A stretch of 64,000 bases of DNA from Tilletia caries (lineage: Eukaryota; Basidiomycota; Exobasidiomycetes; Tilletiales; Tilletiaceae): the NCBI GenBank assembly GCA_032718865.1, contig JALUTQ010000007.1, positions 1,426,001-1,490,000 on the forward strand, in the 5' to 3' direction. Positions 10,014 through 21,743 of the stretch are shown here, in pieces (position 1 is the stretch's first letter; every line of letters begins with the position of its first letter). A program made the position numbers and the translations under genes. The notes beneath the pieces are model-generated. The model made no database searches. It was not told the DNA's origin and worked only from the letters and a program-made list of their open reading frames with translations.

Positions 10014-13000
10014 ATGGACGAAGATGGTGAGCAGGACTTCAAGGACAGCTTCCGCATAAAGGATGCACGGTCGACTCACTTGACGGCTTCGTTCCATACC
10101 TCCTAGACTTTCAGGTCGAACCAGCTCGGAAGAAACTCAAGTGCTTGCCCTGCAGCACGTACGACCTTCCCACCTTTGTCGAGAGGCGGCACAAGGCTTC
10201 TCATTGCAAGACGAGGAAACATCGAGCCTGCAAGGAAAGGCATGATGCGGCGCCGGCCAGAGTGAGCCTTGGGAACAAATGTCGAGCAACAGACCAGGGT
10301 CTCAACTCACGAGTATGGCTGATCTTGGTTCTTTTTTTGCAGCAACCACTACGTTTGCTGCCCGTCAATGACCTGTCGGACTTGAGCGATGATGATCGAG
10401 CGGGAGCAGTGATGGATTTTGGAGGGTCAGATCTAGGAGAAGAGTTCTCCATCCCGATGCCGATGGACCTACGGGAAGAGGGCCAGTTCTGGCAGGAGGC
10501 AAGTCGGCCTGACGAAGATAATGATCTTGCGCAGCACATCGCAGAAGAAATCGAACAAGTCAACGAGGGACTGGACGCGATGCTCCGAGCGGCAATGGAT
10601 GGTGTCCAAGCTCTCGCCCAAGACGAACCTTCTGGCTGGTTTCCCTTCAATTCGAAGGCGGTGAGTACAAACGAGTTTTGACAGCATGCGAGCATGTATG
10701 CGTTTTGACTTTTGAATTCATAGACAACTGACTATTTCAATCTAAACCAAATCCAGACACTGCTGGGCGCTATCTTTTGGATGTCTCCTCGACATGCAAT
10801 CTCAAAGACCGTGCTCTCCCTCGCTCTCAGCCTTGCGACTTCCTTCGGCGGCAATGCTCCGTCGATGTATGCGTGTGAACGCGATCTAAAGCAAGCTCGT
10901 GCTGCCTTCAAGACCCAACCGGAGCGACATGTCTCTCCTACCAATGAGCCGTTCTACTCGCGAAGGATTGCAGAGCTTCTTGCTCAAGTGCGTTCCAGTC
11001 ATCGATCATGTGCTCCTTCTCATTTCTATGGCTGACCTTGCTCTTTGGCTTGTCAGGACTTTGCATCTCCACCGACAGTCCGACACGCGCTCAGCTTCAT
11101 CTATACCCAAGACGAGGGCGATACATTACCGAGTTCAGAGATGGAAATATCTTATCCCAGAACCAAGACACTAGAACATCCCCTCCTATGGCTGTCCACG
11201 GCGACTTCCACGTTTGGACAGAAGAAATTTGGCTGTTGCTGGACGGTACTATTGTGCGGCCTTACACATTCTTCGAGGACGATCAAGGAGCCATGTGGGC
11301 GGAAGGCAATGTCGTCCAACGAAGCGAAGGGGATACAGAGCTTCATGTCATTGACGATAGGCGGTCGTTCAAATTGTCCGAGCTGGACACAAATACTGCT
11401 CAAACACAAGCACTTCGACGCTTGCCAATCTGTGAATATATAAAAGCCTTCGATACTTCGAGTCGATACTACTTGACACAACTGCTGACAGTTCTTTTCA
11501 TGTACAGTTGACGACTACGGCGAGCTGAGGCATACGAATCCGCTCAAGGTCCAATTCGAAGGGAAGAAGGTTTTCTCGGTTCCTGTTGCGCTCTTCACGG
11601 ACGACCTCTCAGGGAATCGCTCCAAACGATGGAACAAGCATGAAGCTGTGTACTTTTCGAACGCCTGTCTCGACAAGTCTGCGCTAGACAGTAGACTTGG
11701 AGGCGCACACGTACATTCTCTCCATCAGCACAACGATAAGCGCGACTGATCAAATTTCTCAAGTGGTCGACGAGCTAATGTGAGTCTTCGCTGCTCACTC
11801 CTCTATCGTCGTTCTTCGGTCTACTTGACAAGGTGACTCTGATTTCTGACGGCATTCATTACATCTTGAACAGCGAAATCTGCGAGAATCCTTTTGTCGT
11901 CTACGACTGCCAGCTCAAGGAAGAAGTCGTCATCCGACCTTTCCTTCTGGCGGTATTCTGTGACAACCCCATGGCCGCAGAAATGACGGCGTCAATCGGC
12001 CTGAACGGCTTGCAATTCTGTCGGCTCTGCGATGCGACTGTCGTGGGTGCGGACACAGCAGATGGTTTCGAGCAATATCTGTCTCCAGGAGAACCCAGGA
12101 CCACGGACCAGACCCTCACCACGCTCCGCGATCTTCTGGACAAGGCTGCGACGGGTGTGAAGGCGCGAGTGGATGAACTAAGGAAGGAGTCTGGGGTAAA
12201 AGATGGTCGGTGTGAAGCAGGAATCACGAAGCTATTGGAAGTTGCGCGCATCGGCTCGCCCGCTGTTATCGATCAGCTGAAGCAAACAATTTTGACGGGC
12301 GAATGGCACGGCCCGCTGTTCAAACTTCATGGTGGGTTCTCACCGTCCAGAATCAGTACTCCGTTTCTACCATAAAGCACTTTAAAATGATTGATACGTT
12401 TTCCTCTCTGCTTGCTCACTCAGACCTTTACGGTTTTGAGGTATCGAAATGCACTCCGGTCGAGGTGCTGCACACCTGGCTTCTGGGCCCGGCCAAATAC
12501 CTCTGGATAACGACGTGCGCTGGGACCGAAGCCAAAAGAAAAGCAATTGGTCTACGGATTTCGGCAGCGCCAACCAGTGGAATCGCGGACACAAAGAACC
12601 TCAATGGGTCATATCTGGTGTCGAATGCGGGTTCCCTGGTTGGCAAAGACGTCAAATTCATCGCACAAGTGGCGGCAGTGACCTTTCTGCCTCTCGTGGA
12701 AGACGGAACGATCACTTCCAAAGTATGGGAGGCCTGGCGATGGGCAGCGACCATCATGTTGTGAACATTCTACCACTATACTAAAAGGTGAGACCAGTCT
12801 CGACCCAAGTGTCATGGATGATGCATATATCCAACACATCACTCGACTCCTGCTGGTGGATCGGATTGAAAGAGCAAAGATTGAAGACTACAAGGTTTGT
12901 CTGACTCTGTACTCTCTATCTTGAACGTTACACTTCTGATATTGACCTTTGATTGACATCTTCTCACACCTTTACTGCTCATCCTAATAGCTTGACCTCA

Positions 13001-13354
13001 ATTGCGCTCTCAGCAACTTCTTCTGGGCAGTCTCAAGCCTGGATCCAAACAGCGTTGCAAGAAAGAAGAAGTATCACATCCTTTCGCACGCGGCAGACAG
13101 CATTGCAGTATCCCACCGGCCTGGCTTTTGAGCCAGAGTGTTCCCCAGATTTTTTGAGGCCATGAGTTTATAGAAATTAGAACATGAACGGGAGATGAAA
13201 AGTAGCAAGAGACTGCATGCCTTGTGGACTGATGTTGCTTAATGCTTGGTCTGAATATCTTAGACTCGAATTCTCAAAAGACGTGCTCAATGCTGTGACC
13301 TGTCACCTGTCAGATGTGGATGGCATACCCAAACAATGGTCCAGAAGCACTTGG

Positions 13355-13627
13355 CACAGTCAATCATCCAAATGACATAGACGCCCTCCGCGCCTCGCTC
13401 TCAGGGTAGCTTCGCTACCCTTCGAGCTCTCCGCCATAATTTTCCACACAACATAGATGATGAGCAGATAGGAGATAGATCTCCCCAAAGTTGGAAAGTG
13501 ACATGTCTATGTACGTACCTGAATTCCTGATAGGTGACCCACGGGCCACAGTCAATCATCCAAATGACATAGACGCCCTCCGCGCCTCGCTCTCAGGGTA
13601 GCTTCGCTACCCTTCGAGCTCTCCGCC
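13355..13627. repeat. Identical 81 bp duplication containing a perfect hairpin
   Basis: The segments 13355-13435 and 13547-13627 are identical. Each contains GGGTAGCTTCGCTACCC, a 7 bp stem with a 3 nt loop. Flanking sequences (CACACA...ATGATGAGC) are related but diverged, so the whole unit is a ~192 bp tandem duplication with one conserved core. It lies in the non-coding insertion inside the transposase. Confidence 0.85.
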
Positions 13628-14004
13628 GTGAGTTGTCACACATGACGTATATGATGAGCGGATGAGCCCATGCGCAGATAAGCTGATGAGCAGATCAGTA
13701 TCTCATTCATCTGATAGAATGGCGCTCAGTGTGTGAGTGCATTCGTTCTTGCAAGAGGGTTCTGAGAAGTCAGAACATAAGCACTGCTGCCGCCTGCCCG
13801 CGATGATGCATGCAGCATGCAGCATGAATGCATTTGACAATGGGTCAATATTGTAAGGCCAAGTCCGGTAGAACGTAGGAGATTAAAATAGAAGCGATGA
13901 AGCTGATCAGGACCCCGGACTACCATCTACCAGCAGCAAGAATAAAATCGGAATAGAAAAGAACGTAGGAATATCAGCACTCAAACAGTCAGACCTCAAT
14001 AATC

Positions 14005-14345
14005 CTAGTCAGTAGTCAGTAGTCAGTAGCCAGTACCAGTAGTCAGTACTCAGTAGTCAGTAGCATTTTGATTTTTGGGGCACCATCACCATTCACCTGG
14101 TAGATGTTTGCGTGTATCTCAAGCAACTTACCACTGGCACGACTTGTAAGTTGTAGGCAGGTCAGGGTTGAAGGTTAGTGAACGCTGGAGTAAGTTGTGC
14201 AGTTGGTACTTGGTAGCTGCGTAGTGCGTAATGCGTTCGTCAAAAAGTTGAAGACCTTTCAACATTCTCGGAGGGTTTTTGAGTTTTGACTATGGCTATG
14301 AACTTCCTCGGAGGGTTTTTGACTTTTAACTACGGCTATCGAAGG
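14005..14345. repeat. CAGTAGT microsatellite and a 37 bp direct repeat
   Basis: AGTCAGTAGTCAGTAG-type repeats occupy about 14005-14064. Near 14268 and 14308 a block beginning CTCGGAGGGTTTTTGA and ending CGGCTAT/TGGCTAT is repeated. These again lie between transposase exons. Confidence 0.6.
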
Positions 14346-16097
14346 CGTGGGAAAAGTGGAGGTGGAAGAGAGACAGAAACGGGCAACGAACGGCGGAAGG
14401 ACGGCATGTGAACAGCAAATTGCTATCTTCATAAATAAAACTGAGAGAAATCGAGAGCGTCGATGGATGCTTAGAACACGGACACCCAGGCGAAGTTTGC
14501 GAAGATTTCAAGAAGCTTTGAAAGATTTTATTCGAGCGATGTTGCAACATTCGTCTCGGCCGTAAGATCTAAGGGGCAGATATAACCCCATACTAAAGTC
14601 TGGGGAATTTGGTCTAGCAAAAGGCTTTGCTACTGAACGATATGAAGCGTTCAATACCATCGCAAGGAACGCGTCGCTCTGCTCCAACCGCTCTGCCCCG
14701 TCCAAAGACATCTCTCAGCGTCTTACTGATCAAGACATGCTGCGGCAGGTTATGATGGGCACGTGCTGCTTCTTGGACGGCGAGAGCGGCCTTAGATCTT
14801 CGTCGGCAGCGATACAATATCACTGCAACAGCTTCGAGAACGAACTTCTGCTCGAACTCGACGGCTGCAAGAGCCGCGGTATCACGCGCAAATCCGGTGA
14901 GTGACACAACCACTCCTTCTCGGCTTCTCTTTTCTGACTGCTGTGCTTAATGCTTATGACCAAATTCTTTATACTTTCAATATCTAAAGGCAACATTTTC
15001 AAGCGCGGTGACGACGCCTTCTTTGTCTGCGGAAACGGGGATAGAGTCAGGCTTCAGGACGCGTGTCTGGCCTCTGTTCTGGTGGTGGAAAACGAAAACC
15101 AGGTGAGCTGCTCCCTTTCCAAGTCCCAAGCAGCGAGCCTCGAGATTTCAGCTGACAGTAGATGATTGATGATTTCTTCTGCATATCAAGACAAACATGT
15201 TACGTATTGAAGGAGTAATTGAGCAAGAAAGCGACGCTGCGGTCCCGCCGCCCTCAATCTCCATCAATGGCCGTGCGTGTGGATCGTATGTCGTGGTTCG
15301 CGGGTGCTTCTGCATTCCGCATGCAGCCACCATCACAGCAGACACTTTCAAGCGATATCGGGTCGGTTTGGAGGAAAAAAACGTTCCGATAGCGGTGAGT
15401 ATTCATGAAAAACGTTGAATGTCTGGTAATTGAGGATATTGAGCTCATATATATTATCTCATATCTGGTTTCACAGGCAATTCTGTGCGCGGTCAGTTTG
15501 GCGCATGACTGCGCGTACCACGGCTGTGAGGCAGTCATAGCTCCGGGTGGCCGGCAAGAACGCGAGGCCACACAGGCAAACAAGACGACAATCCGACACA
15601 ACCAGAATGGCCAACAGCATTACGTTCTGAACGATGGATTGATTCGGACATCTGCGTTGCTCAACACCCTATACGGTCGTGTTCCAGCTCACCATACCCT
15701 TTCGGATGCATCCGCGGCAGCTATGGAGGCAAGGAGGACACAATGACTGATGTATGATGAAGGATTATGAATATCAATCAAAATAGAATATTGGTCAAGC
15801 TGTCTTCGCCTCCTCTGACCTGAGACCTCTCGTATCAACTCACTGATGATGAGTGCCCACTAAACAGACTTCCAGAGAAGCCTTCAGTCTCTCTCCTGAA
15901 GACTGTCTGCTGGCATAGCTCAGGTAGAGTCTGCACTTGATCTTCCTGAATGAAGTCTGCCTGCAGACATGTGAAGGAAACCTGCTGATGTCTTCCGGAA
16001 GTTACCCTTCATGAGGACATGTGAGACTTTCTACCGCAGACTCATGAGGTCTTATTCGTCTGAAGACTTCCAGGGTCTGCTACTTCCTTCGGCCGTG

Positions 16098-16117
16098 TAA
16101 CCAGGGAGTACTGTATT
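16098..16117 (-). repeat. Right inverted repeat of the second DNA element
   Basis: TAACCAGGGAGTACTGTATT, the exact inverse of the left end 8.8 kb away. It is followed by AAT. Confidence 0.75.
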
Positions 16118-16120
16118 AAT

Positions 16121-17174
16121 GCTGAGTGCTGAGCTCAGGCACAAGTGGCCCCCGGCTATCTCGGACCCTTGCTGCATAAACCATGCTCTAAATTGGATCT
16201 CCGGCGAGAACAACCGAAGGTTAAGGCGCGAAGACCGACGCACGAAGAATTGGTCGTGTGACTTCATGCTTCAGGCTTCAGGTCTGCCAGGCACTTGCGC
16301 TGTCAACGCGTCGCGAGTCGCGACGGAAACTCGCTCATCTTACCCCGCGTTCCTCTGATAGGTCTGACATTCGCTCCGCCTGTATGTGCCGTCGGCCAAG
16401 TCTCGGACTACTCACGAATGAAACGAACCTTCTTATCCGCGCCATGGTCGTTTCGCCAGACCTCTTCCCTCACAAGGCACGGCCCCCTTGCTCTTCCTAT
16501 CCACACTCTCGACTACATATGTACAGCCTGGCAGCCCGGAGCCCAGACCTGTCGTTGGCGTTCTGGCTGCTAAAATACCCGTGTGGGCGAGATTGGAGAT
16601 ATGGGGGACAAGATGAGACTGGCTATCTGCCCGAAAGCGTCGTGATCGAACCGGTAAGCGCTACAGGCCTGCGTTCCTGAGTGGGCTTGGTGGTGAGCCG
16701 GTCCACCCTTCGACCACCGCTGATATGCTGATACGCTGATACCTGATACTCTTCCCAGCATTTCATTTCGACTCAGATACTGCAGACACCGGGAAATAAG
16801 GCCAACAACCGCAGGTTACGGTTAACGAGCGAGCAAAGACGGGCGCCCGTCGGGCGCCCGCTGGGCGCCCGCTCTTACTTCCCGCGTTCATGTAGTGTAT
16901 GTATGTTGACAGGTGCAGTGCAGGCTGGGCAGCAGCTCCGTGGTCGATAACGGAATGAGTTATGTGAGATAGATTGGGCAGCGCGTCTTCCTGAAGCCCG
17001 CAAACTGGCAGAGATTGGATTGCGTTTATAAACAGCTTGACACCTTCTCTCTCTCTGACGATAGGCCCCCCTCGTCCAGCGTTCCCCCTTCCTGGCTCAC
17101 CTCCTTCCTCTCCCTCTCCTCATCGACCCTTTCCCCCTGAATACACCCACATCCACACCCAGTCACGACTCACG
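16121..17174. other. Gene-free interval with three GGGCGCCCG units
   Basis: No convincing gene is seen. At 16841-16872 GGGCGCCCG is repeated three times (each palindromic). The last ~150 bp is C/T-rich and is the probable promoter and leader of the permease gene at 17175. Confidence 0.5.
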
Positions 17175-19000
17175 ATGTCCTCCTCACCAGACGAGAAGGC
17201 TGGCCCTCCCGGCTACAACAAGGACGACGACCACCGCTCTTCCCCCAAGGAGACGACCATCATCGACGAGGTTGCGTACGGAGAAGAACGCAATGCCTTC
17301 GGTCAGCGATCCAACGAGAAGCTTAAGCCGGCCCTCAACAACCGGCATCTGGCCATGATCTCCATCGGAGGTGTTATTGGGTGCGTACATGCGCGCCAAA
17401 GTATTGACTTATCTGTGCAATTAGAGGCTGATACCATCGCTCACGCTCCCTCATCTAGAACTGGTCTCTTCCTCGGTACCGCTAGTTCTCTTGCGCGCGG
17501 TGGGCCGGTCGGTCTCTGGCTCGGATACATCCTCATGGGCAGTATCTGCTACGCCATGATGATGTGTCTTGGCGAGATGATCTCCTACCTACCCATCCCC
17601 GGTGGCCACATCGCCCTCGCCTCCCGCTTCGTTGACCCTGCGCTCGGATTTGCCATGGGATGGAACTACTTCTACAATTGTGAGGATTTCTGTTCTCGTT
17701 GCCTTGACAAGTGTTTTTGAATTTAAGCTAACTTATGATCCTTTAACTCGTTCGCGACTCTGCAGGGGCGATCGTTCTTCCGGCAGAATTGGCCGCCGCG
17801 GCGACGTTGATCGGCTTCTGGAGCGACCTTAGTCCTGCTATCTGGATCTCGCTCTGCCTCATCATCGTCATCGTGATCAACTTCCTCGGCGCGCGTGCAT
17901 ACGGAGAAACAGAGTTCTGGTTTTGCTCCATCAAGGTCATCACCATCGTCGGCCTCATCATTCTTTCCTTCCTGTTGGACGTCGGCGCCGTCGGAGAGCG
18001 ACGCGGTTTCCAGTACTGGAAGAACCCAGGTCCCTTCGTTCAGTACCTCGGCATCGAGGGCTCCTGGGGTCGCTTCCTCGGCTTCTGGAGTGTTCTCATC
18101 AACGCCGGCTTTTCCTTCATCGGAACTGAAATCGTCGCCATGGCCGCTGCGGAGGCCAAGAACCCTCGTAAAGCCCTGCCCAAGGCCATCAACAAGGTTT
18201 GGGTCCGTATCCTTGTGTTCTACGTCTTGGGCACACTCGCTGTTGGCGTCATCGTTCCCTCCAACAACGACCAGCTGCTGAAGGGAACCCAGGCCAACAA
18301 GAGCGCCTTCGTCATTGCCATTCGCGCCGCCGGGATCAAGAGTCTGCCATCAATCATTAACGCCGCCCTTGTCACCTCGGCCGCCTCGGCCGCCTCTTCC
18401 GACCTCTACACCTCCTCTCGGGCTCTCTACTCCCTCGCCCTCGCCGGTCAGGCGCCCCGCATCTTCGCCAAGACGCTGAAAAACGGTCTGCCCTTGGGCG
18501 CCCTCATTGTGTCCGCCTCCTTCTCCGGCTTGGCCTACCTCTCCGTCGCGTCCGGCCCCGGAAAGGTCTTTGAGTACTTGCAGGGTTTGTCATCCATCTG
18601 TGGCTTGGTCTCCTGGTGGGTGATTTCCCTGACCTACCTGCGCTTCCACAAGGGTCTCAAGACGCAGGGCATCGTCCGCGACCACAAGACGTTCCCCTTT
18701 GTCTCGCCTCTTCAGCCCTACCTCGGCTGGTGGACCCTCATCTGGACGTCGATCGTGATGCTCTTCTGTGGCTTCAAGAATTTCATCAACGGCTACTTCG
18801 ACACGGCCTCCTTCGTCACCTCGTACCTCCCCCTCCCGCTTTTCTTCGTCATCTGGGTCGGGTACAAGCTCTGGCACAAGACGAAGGTCGTCAAGGCGGA
18901 AGAGATGGACTTCTACACGGGCCTCAAGGAGATCCTCGACGAGGAGGTCGAGGAGGCACCACCAAGGAACCTGTGGGAGAAGTTCTGGGCCTGGATCTAG
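17175..19000 (+). CDS. Amino-acid permease (fungal YAT/APC family), 553 aa
   Basis: A plasma-membrane proton-coupled amino-acid importer. Exons 17175-17380, 17459-17679 and 17766-19000 give a 554-codon frame. A ~70-residue hydrophilic cytosolic N-terminus precedes the TM1 signature GGVIGTGLFLGT, which spans intron 1. Next come LGEMISYLPIPGGH and the conserved FIGTEIVAMAAAEAKNPRKA with LPKAI. There are about 12 hydrophobic segments, and the C-terminal tail ends NLWEKFWAWI, typical of fungal general permeases such as Gap1. Substrate range cannot be read from sequence. Its stop faces that of the glycosylase, 400 bp away. Confidence 0.95.
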
Positions 19001-19401
19001 GTCGCCCCACTCCAACCTTCTCATTATCACGAAAACAACACGCGTTAACGACGACGATATCTTCACGCAGTTCCAACGCACTTTTCACGCGCTCGCGGGT
19101 TCCCAACACTGTAACCGTACCACCTGTACGTGTACCCCCGCGCTTTCTTCCTTTGCTTTCTGCACTTCGAGCATATACCTTTCGGGCCTACCACTCTCCT
19201 CTCCTCCTGGTTCAAAAGAAATTTTATACGTCACGCATATCATACTTCCAATCTTCCTTTTCGTGTGCAGGTTTCGGAAGCCATGAACGCATGAGAAGCA
19301 CTATCTAGTGCCATGGTTTCCAGACGTGAGGTACTCGTATACATATGCGTGTCCATTAGTTCGGAAATAGGCCTCGCCCCCGCCCGCCCGAACTGCCTCC
19401 T

Positions 19402-20998
19402 TCAGTCGACCAGGCTCCACATGAAAAGGGATGCGATGCTTTCGTACGGATGCCATGCACGGGCGAGACTGTTCATCTCCGCTGGCCTGCAGGCGAGAGA
19501 GAGGAAGAAGGGTTAAGGAAGACAACATGATAGAGCGAAAGAAGGTGTTAAAGGTACAGGGGTGCCGGAAGAAGTAAACTCACGTTAGATATGCCCCTTT
19601 CACCTTCTTCCCATTCCGCCTGTCCTGGAGGATCCGCATCGTCAGGTCAGAGTCGGCAGGCAGAGGAGGGACGGGACGATCGCTATTCTGTGAGAACTTC
19701 GGCACAACTTGCTCATCCTCTTCCTCCTTCTTGGGTTCTGCGCCGGACACGAGACCGATATCGACCGGCTTGTCCCCAGAGACCACCGCATCGACCGTCG
19801 TCTGCGTCGAAGCGTCTGCCAAAGCCTCGTTGATTTCCTCCTTCTTGGAGGAGGAAGACGAAGCAGCGTCCGCCTTCTTGGATGTCTTCGTCTGTTTGCG
19901 GGTCTCGCTCCGGATGGTCGGACCTTCGGGTCCGGCGAGATGCCAGATGACCATGCCCTTCTGTATACCGAGGTCGGCGTGGGAGAGGATGTCCGGTTTT
20001 CGGAGGGCGAACATGAGGGTCATCTGGGCCGTCCATACGCCAACGCCCCTTGTGACCAGACAGCGTTGATTAGCGTCCCGATGAGCAGTAATAGAGAGTG
20101 AGATGCAGAATGAAGAGGATGTAAAAGCTCACTTGATCGCACAAAGCATCTGAATCAACGCCTGCTCATCCTCCATCGCAACCAATTCCCGCACGTCCAT
20201 CGCCCCGGTCCCGAACATCTCCGCCAGCCCCTGCACATACCGAATCTTCGAGAACGAAAGCCCGGCGGTCCTCATTTCCGCCTCGGTCGTCTCGTATACC
20301 TGCCGCGGAGTCGGGAAGGGAAGCTGGTTGCGGGCCAGGTTGTCCCAGTCCGGCCGTTCGGGTAACGAGTCGGCCCACCAGATCCGGGTGAACTTGTAGA
20401 GGATCGATCTGGCTGCGAGCCAGCTTATCTGCTGACCGAGGATGGAGATCACCAGGGTTTGGAACAAGTTGAGGGGTTGGGGGGAGGACGAGGTGAAGGT
20501 TCGGAGGCCGACTTTGTGCCGTACTTGTTCGAATCGGACGTCGTATGCGCAGAGGTGGTCCAGGGCTGCCTCGACAGAGAAGGTGAGCTCCGGCCGGTCA
20601 ATCGTCGTGCACAGCTGAGCTTCGGCATCAGGGAGCATCTTGACGGGCGCCTTGATGACTTCGTCCTGTGCCTTCTCCTTCTTGACGATGGTTTTTCCTT
20701 TTGCCTTGGTACTAATTTGGTCCGCCTTCGCCGTAGTAGTAGGAGCGGTCGAAGACACCTTGCCTCTTCCGCGAGATGCGGACGCTTTCGACGAAGGGCC
20801 GCCGGAGGAGACCGTCTTTGTAGTGGCAACGACAGTGCGAGCCCTCTTGGAGGCGACTTTTGCCACCGTCTCCGACGATGATGATGATGATGATGATGAA
20901 GCGACATTCGGTTTAATGGCGGGAAAGGCCTGGCTGAAGGAGCGGGCGGCCGCCTTGCCTGCTCCCGCTGCGAGAGTCCCAGCGCGCGTCTGTACCAT
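19402..20998 (-). CDS. MAG1: DNA-3-methyladenine glycosylase (AlkA/Mag1, HhH-GPD superfamily), 471 aa
   Basis: A nuclear base-excision repair enzyme that removes alkylated purines. Exons 20998-20133, 20048-19584 and 19486-19402 (minus) join in frame. A ~130-residue Ser/Ala/Lys-rich N-terminus precedes the catalytic domain (LVISILGQQISWLAARSI, then the HhH region around TAGLSFSKIRYVQGLAEM). GVGVWTAQM follows at residues 290-298, and the expected catalytic Asp is in PDILSHADLGIQ (about D314). The C-terminal signature (PAEMNSLARAWHPYESIAS) is on the short last exon. Unlike yeast Mag1, about 110 acidic/Ser-rich residues are inserted between the catalytic loop and that last helix. Confidence 0.92.
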
Positions 20999-21274
20999 GA
21001 TCTTGACTGTTAGTAGTAATAAATATGGATCTTATGATGGCTCTCCCTTACATATCCAGTTGAGGCGAGATTATGGTGAATTTGTGGGAGGCACTATGAT
21101 CATGCGATCGTCTAGATCTTCCTGAGGTGTACGAGCTCGTCCGTGCCTCAACCACAACTCCGCTCGCAGCGCATCCCGCCAACGACCGCGCCAGCCAGCC
21201 CGCCCTTCAGCTCGCCCCTCGCTCCTCGCCCCTGCGGAGGACCACCACCACCACCGCCCTCAGACTCGACAAAA
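20999..21274. promoter_or_regulatory. Divergent promoter of the DNA glycosylase and DPM3
   Basis: A 276 bp gap between start codons on opposite strands. A C-rich CACCACCACCACC tract precedes the DPM3 ATG. No clear TATA box. Confidence 0.5.
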
Positions 21275-21743
21275 ATGACAAGAGCAAAGCGCTTCGCAAC
21301 CGCAGCAGGAGGCGCCACGGTTCTCTACGTCCTCCTCCTCCTCAACATCCTCCCGACACCCCTGGTCTCGCAAGAGGCGCGCGACCAGATCTTGCCGACG
21401 GTAAGCATAGGGAGGCTCTCTTGGTTCCATGCTCCCGATGCTTATGCCTGCCTGCTTTTTGGAATGTGTGTCATATAGCTTCCTTGGTGGGCCCTCGTCT
21501 CGACAGGCTCATACCTGCTCTGGAACATGGGCTGGGGCATCTTCAACTTCAACGACGTCCCTCAAGCATACCAGGAGCTCATGGTCGTGAGTAGCCCTTA
21601 CCCCCGAACACAGAACGGTAGGAGAGGAGAGGTGGGCGAGCCTGTACTGACAGCTACTTGATGTCGCTTCATTTTGGTGCTTCCAGGACATCAAGAGTGC
21701 CAAGGACTACCTGCGGGAACGAGGAGTCGATGTCGACTCATAA
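21275..21743 (+). CDS. DPM3: Dolichol-phosphate mannosyltransferase subunit 3, 96 aa
   Basis: A small ER membrane subunit that anchors and stabilises the catalytic Dpm1 subunit, which makes dolichyl-phosphate mannose for N-glycans, GPI anchors and O-mannosylation. Exons 21275-21400, 21479-21586 and 21687-21743 give 97 codons. Two hydrophobic segments (TVLYVLLLLNIL and ALVSTGSYLLWNMGW) are followed by FNDVPQAYQELM and an amphipathic tail DIKSAKDYLRERGVDVDS. Length (about 92 in mammals), topology and tail all fit DPM3. Confidence 0.9.

Larger units (their letters stand above)
10014..15746 (+). pseudogene. Large fungal transposase (N-terminal zinc finger, DNPM..E and TPVE.LHT motifs), degenerate
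   Basis: A first exon MDED joins, after a 69 bp intron, to a zinc-finger-like CLPC...RRHKASHC. Hallmarks of a large basidiomycete transposase family follow in order: DFHVWTEEIWLLLDG, VPVALFTDDLSGNRSKRWNKH (11580-11640), VFCDNPMAAEMTASIGLNG with CRLC (11960-12030), TPVEVLHTWLLGPAKYLW (12450-12510), KKKYHILSHAADSI (13070-13110), EFGLAKGFATERYEAF (14600-14650) and an LAHDC...QERE...VLN C-terminus (15500-15650). The reading frame is lost near 11090 and near 11710, there is a TGA near 12764, and about 1.45 kb of non-coding DNA lies between 13.12 and 14.59 kb. A CACTA/Plavaka-type assignment is my inference. Confidence 0.65.
7268..16117. mobile_element. Two-gene DNA transposon, ~8.85 kb, unassigned family (CACTA/Plavaka-like suspected)
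   Basis: A 20 bp perfect inverted repeat (AATACAGTACTCCCTGGTTA at 7268; its complement ends at 16117) brackets two divergent genes. Outside it lies AAT on both sides (7265-7267 and 16118-16120), a possible 3 bp TSD. TA at the repeat ends is an alternative reading. Both terminal ~300-500 bp share AAGACTTC/GAAGTCTTC-type motifs and CTTCCGGA...TCATGAGG blocks, as expected of subterminal transposase sites. The plus gene resembles a large basidiomycete transposase family but is broken, so the copy is probably non-autonomous. Confidence 0.7.

Noticed and set aside
16119..16680. Overlapping frames right of the second transposon
   Set aside because: No domain, no splice logic and mixed composition; both overlap each other.
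18590..19308. Frames overlapping the permease 3' end on both strands
   Set aside because: Shadows of the permease coding strand (Arg/Asp/Glu-rich antisense).
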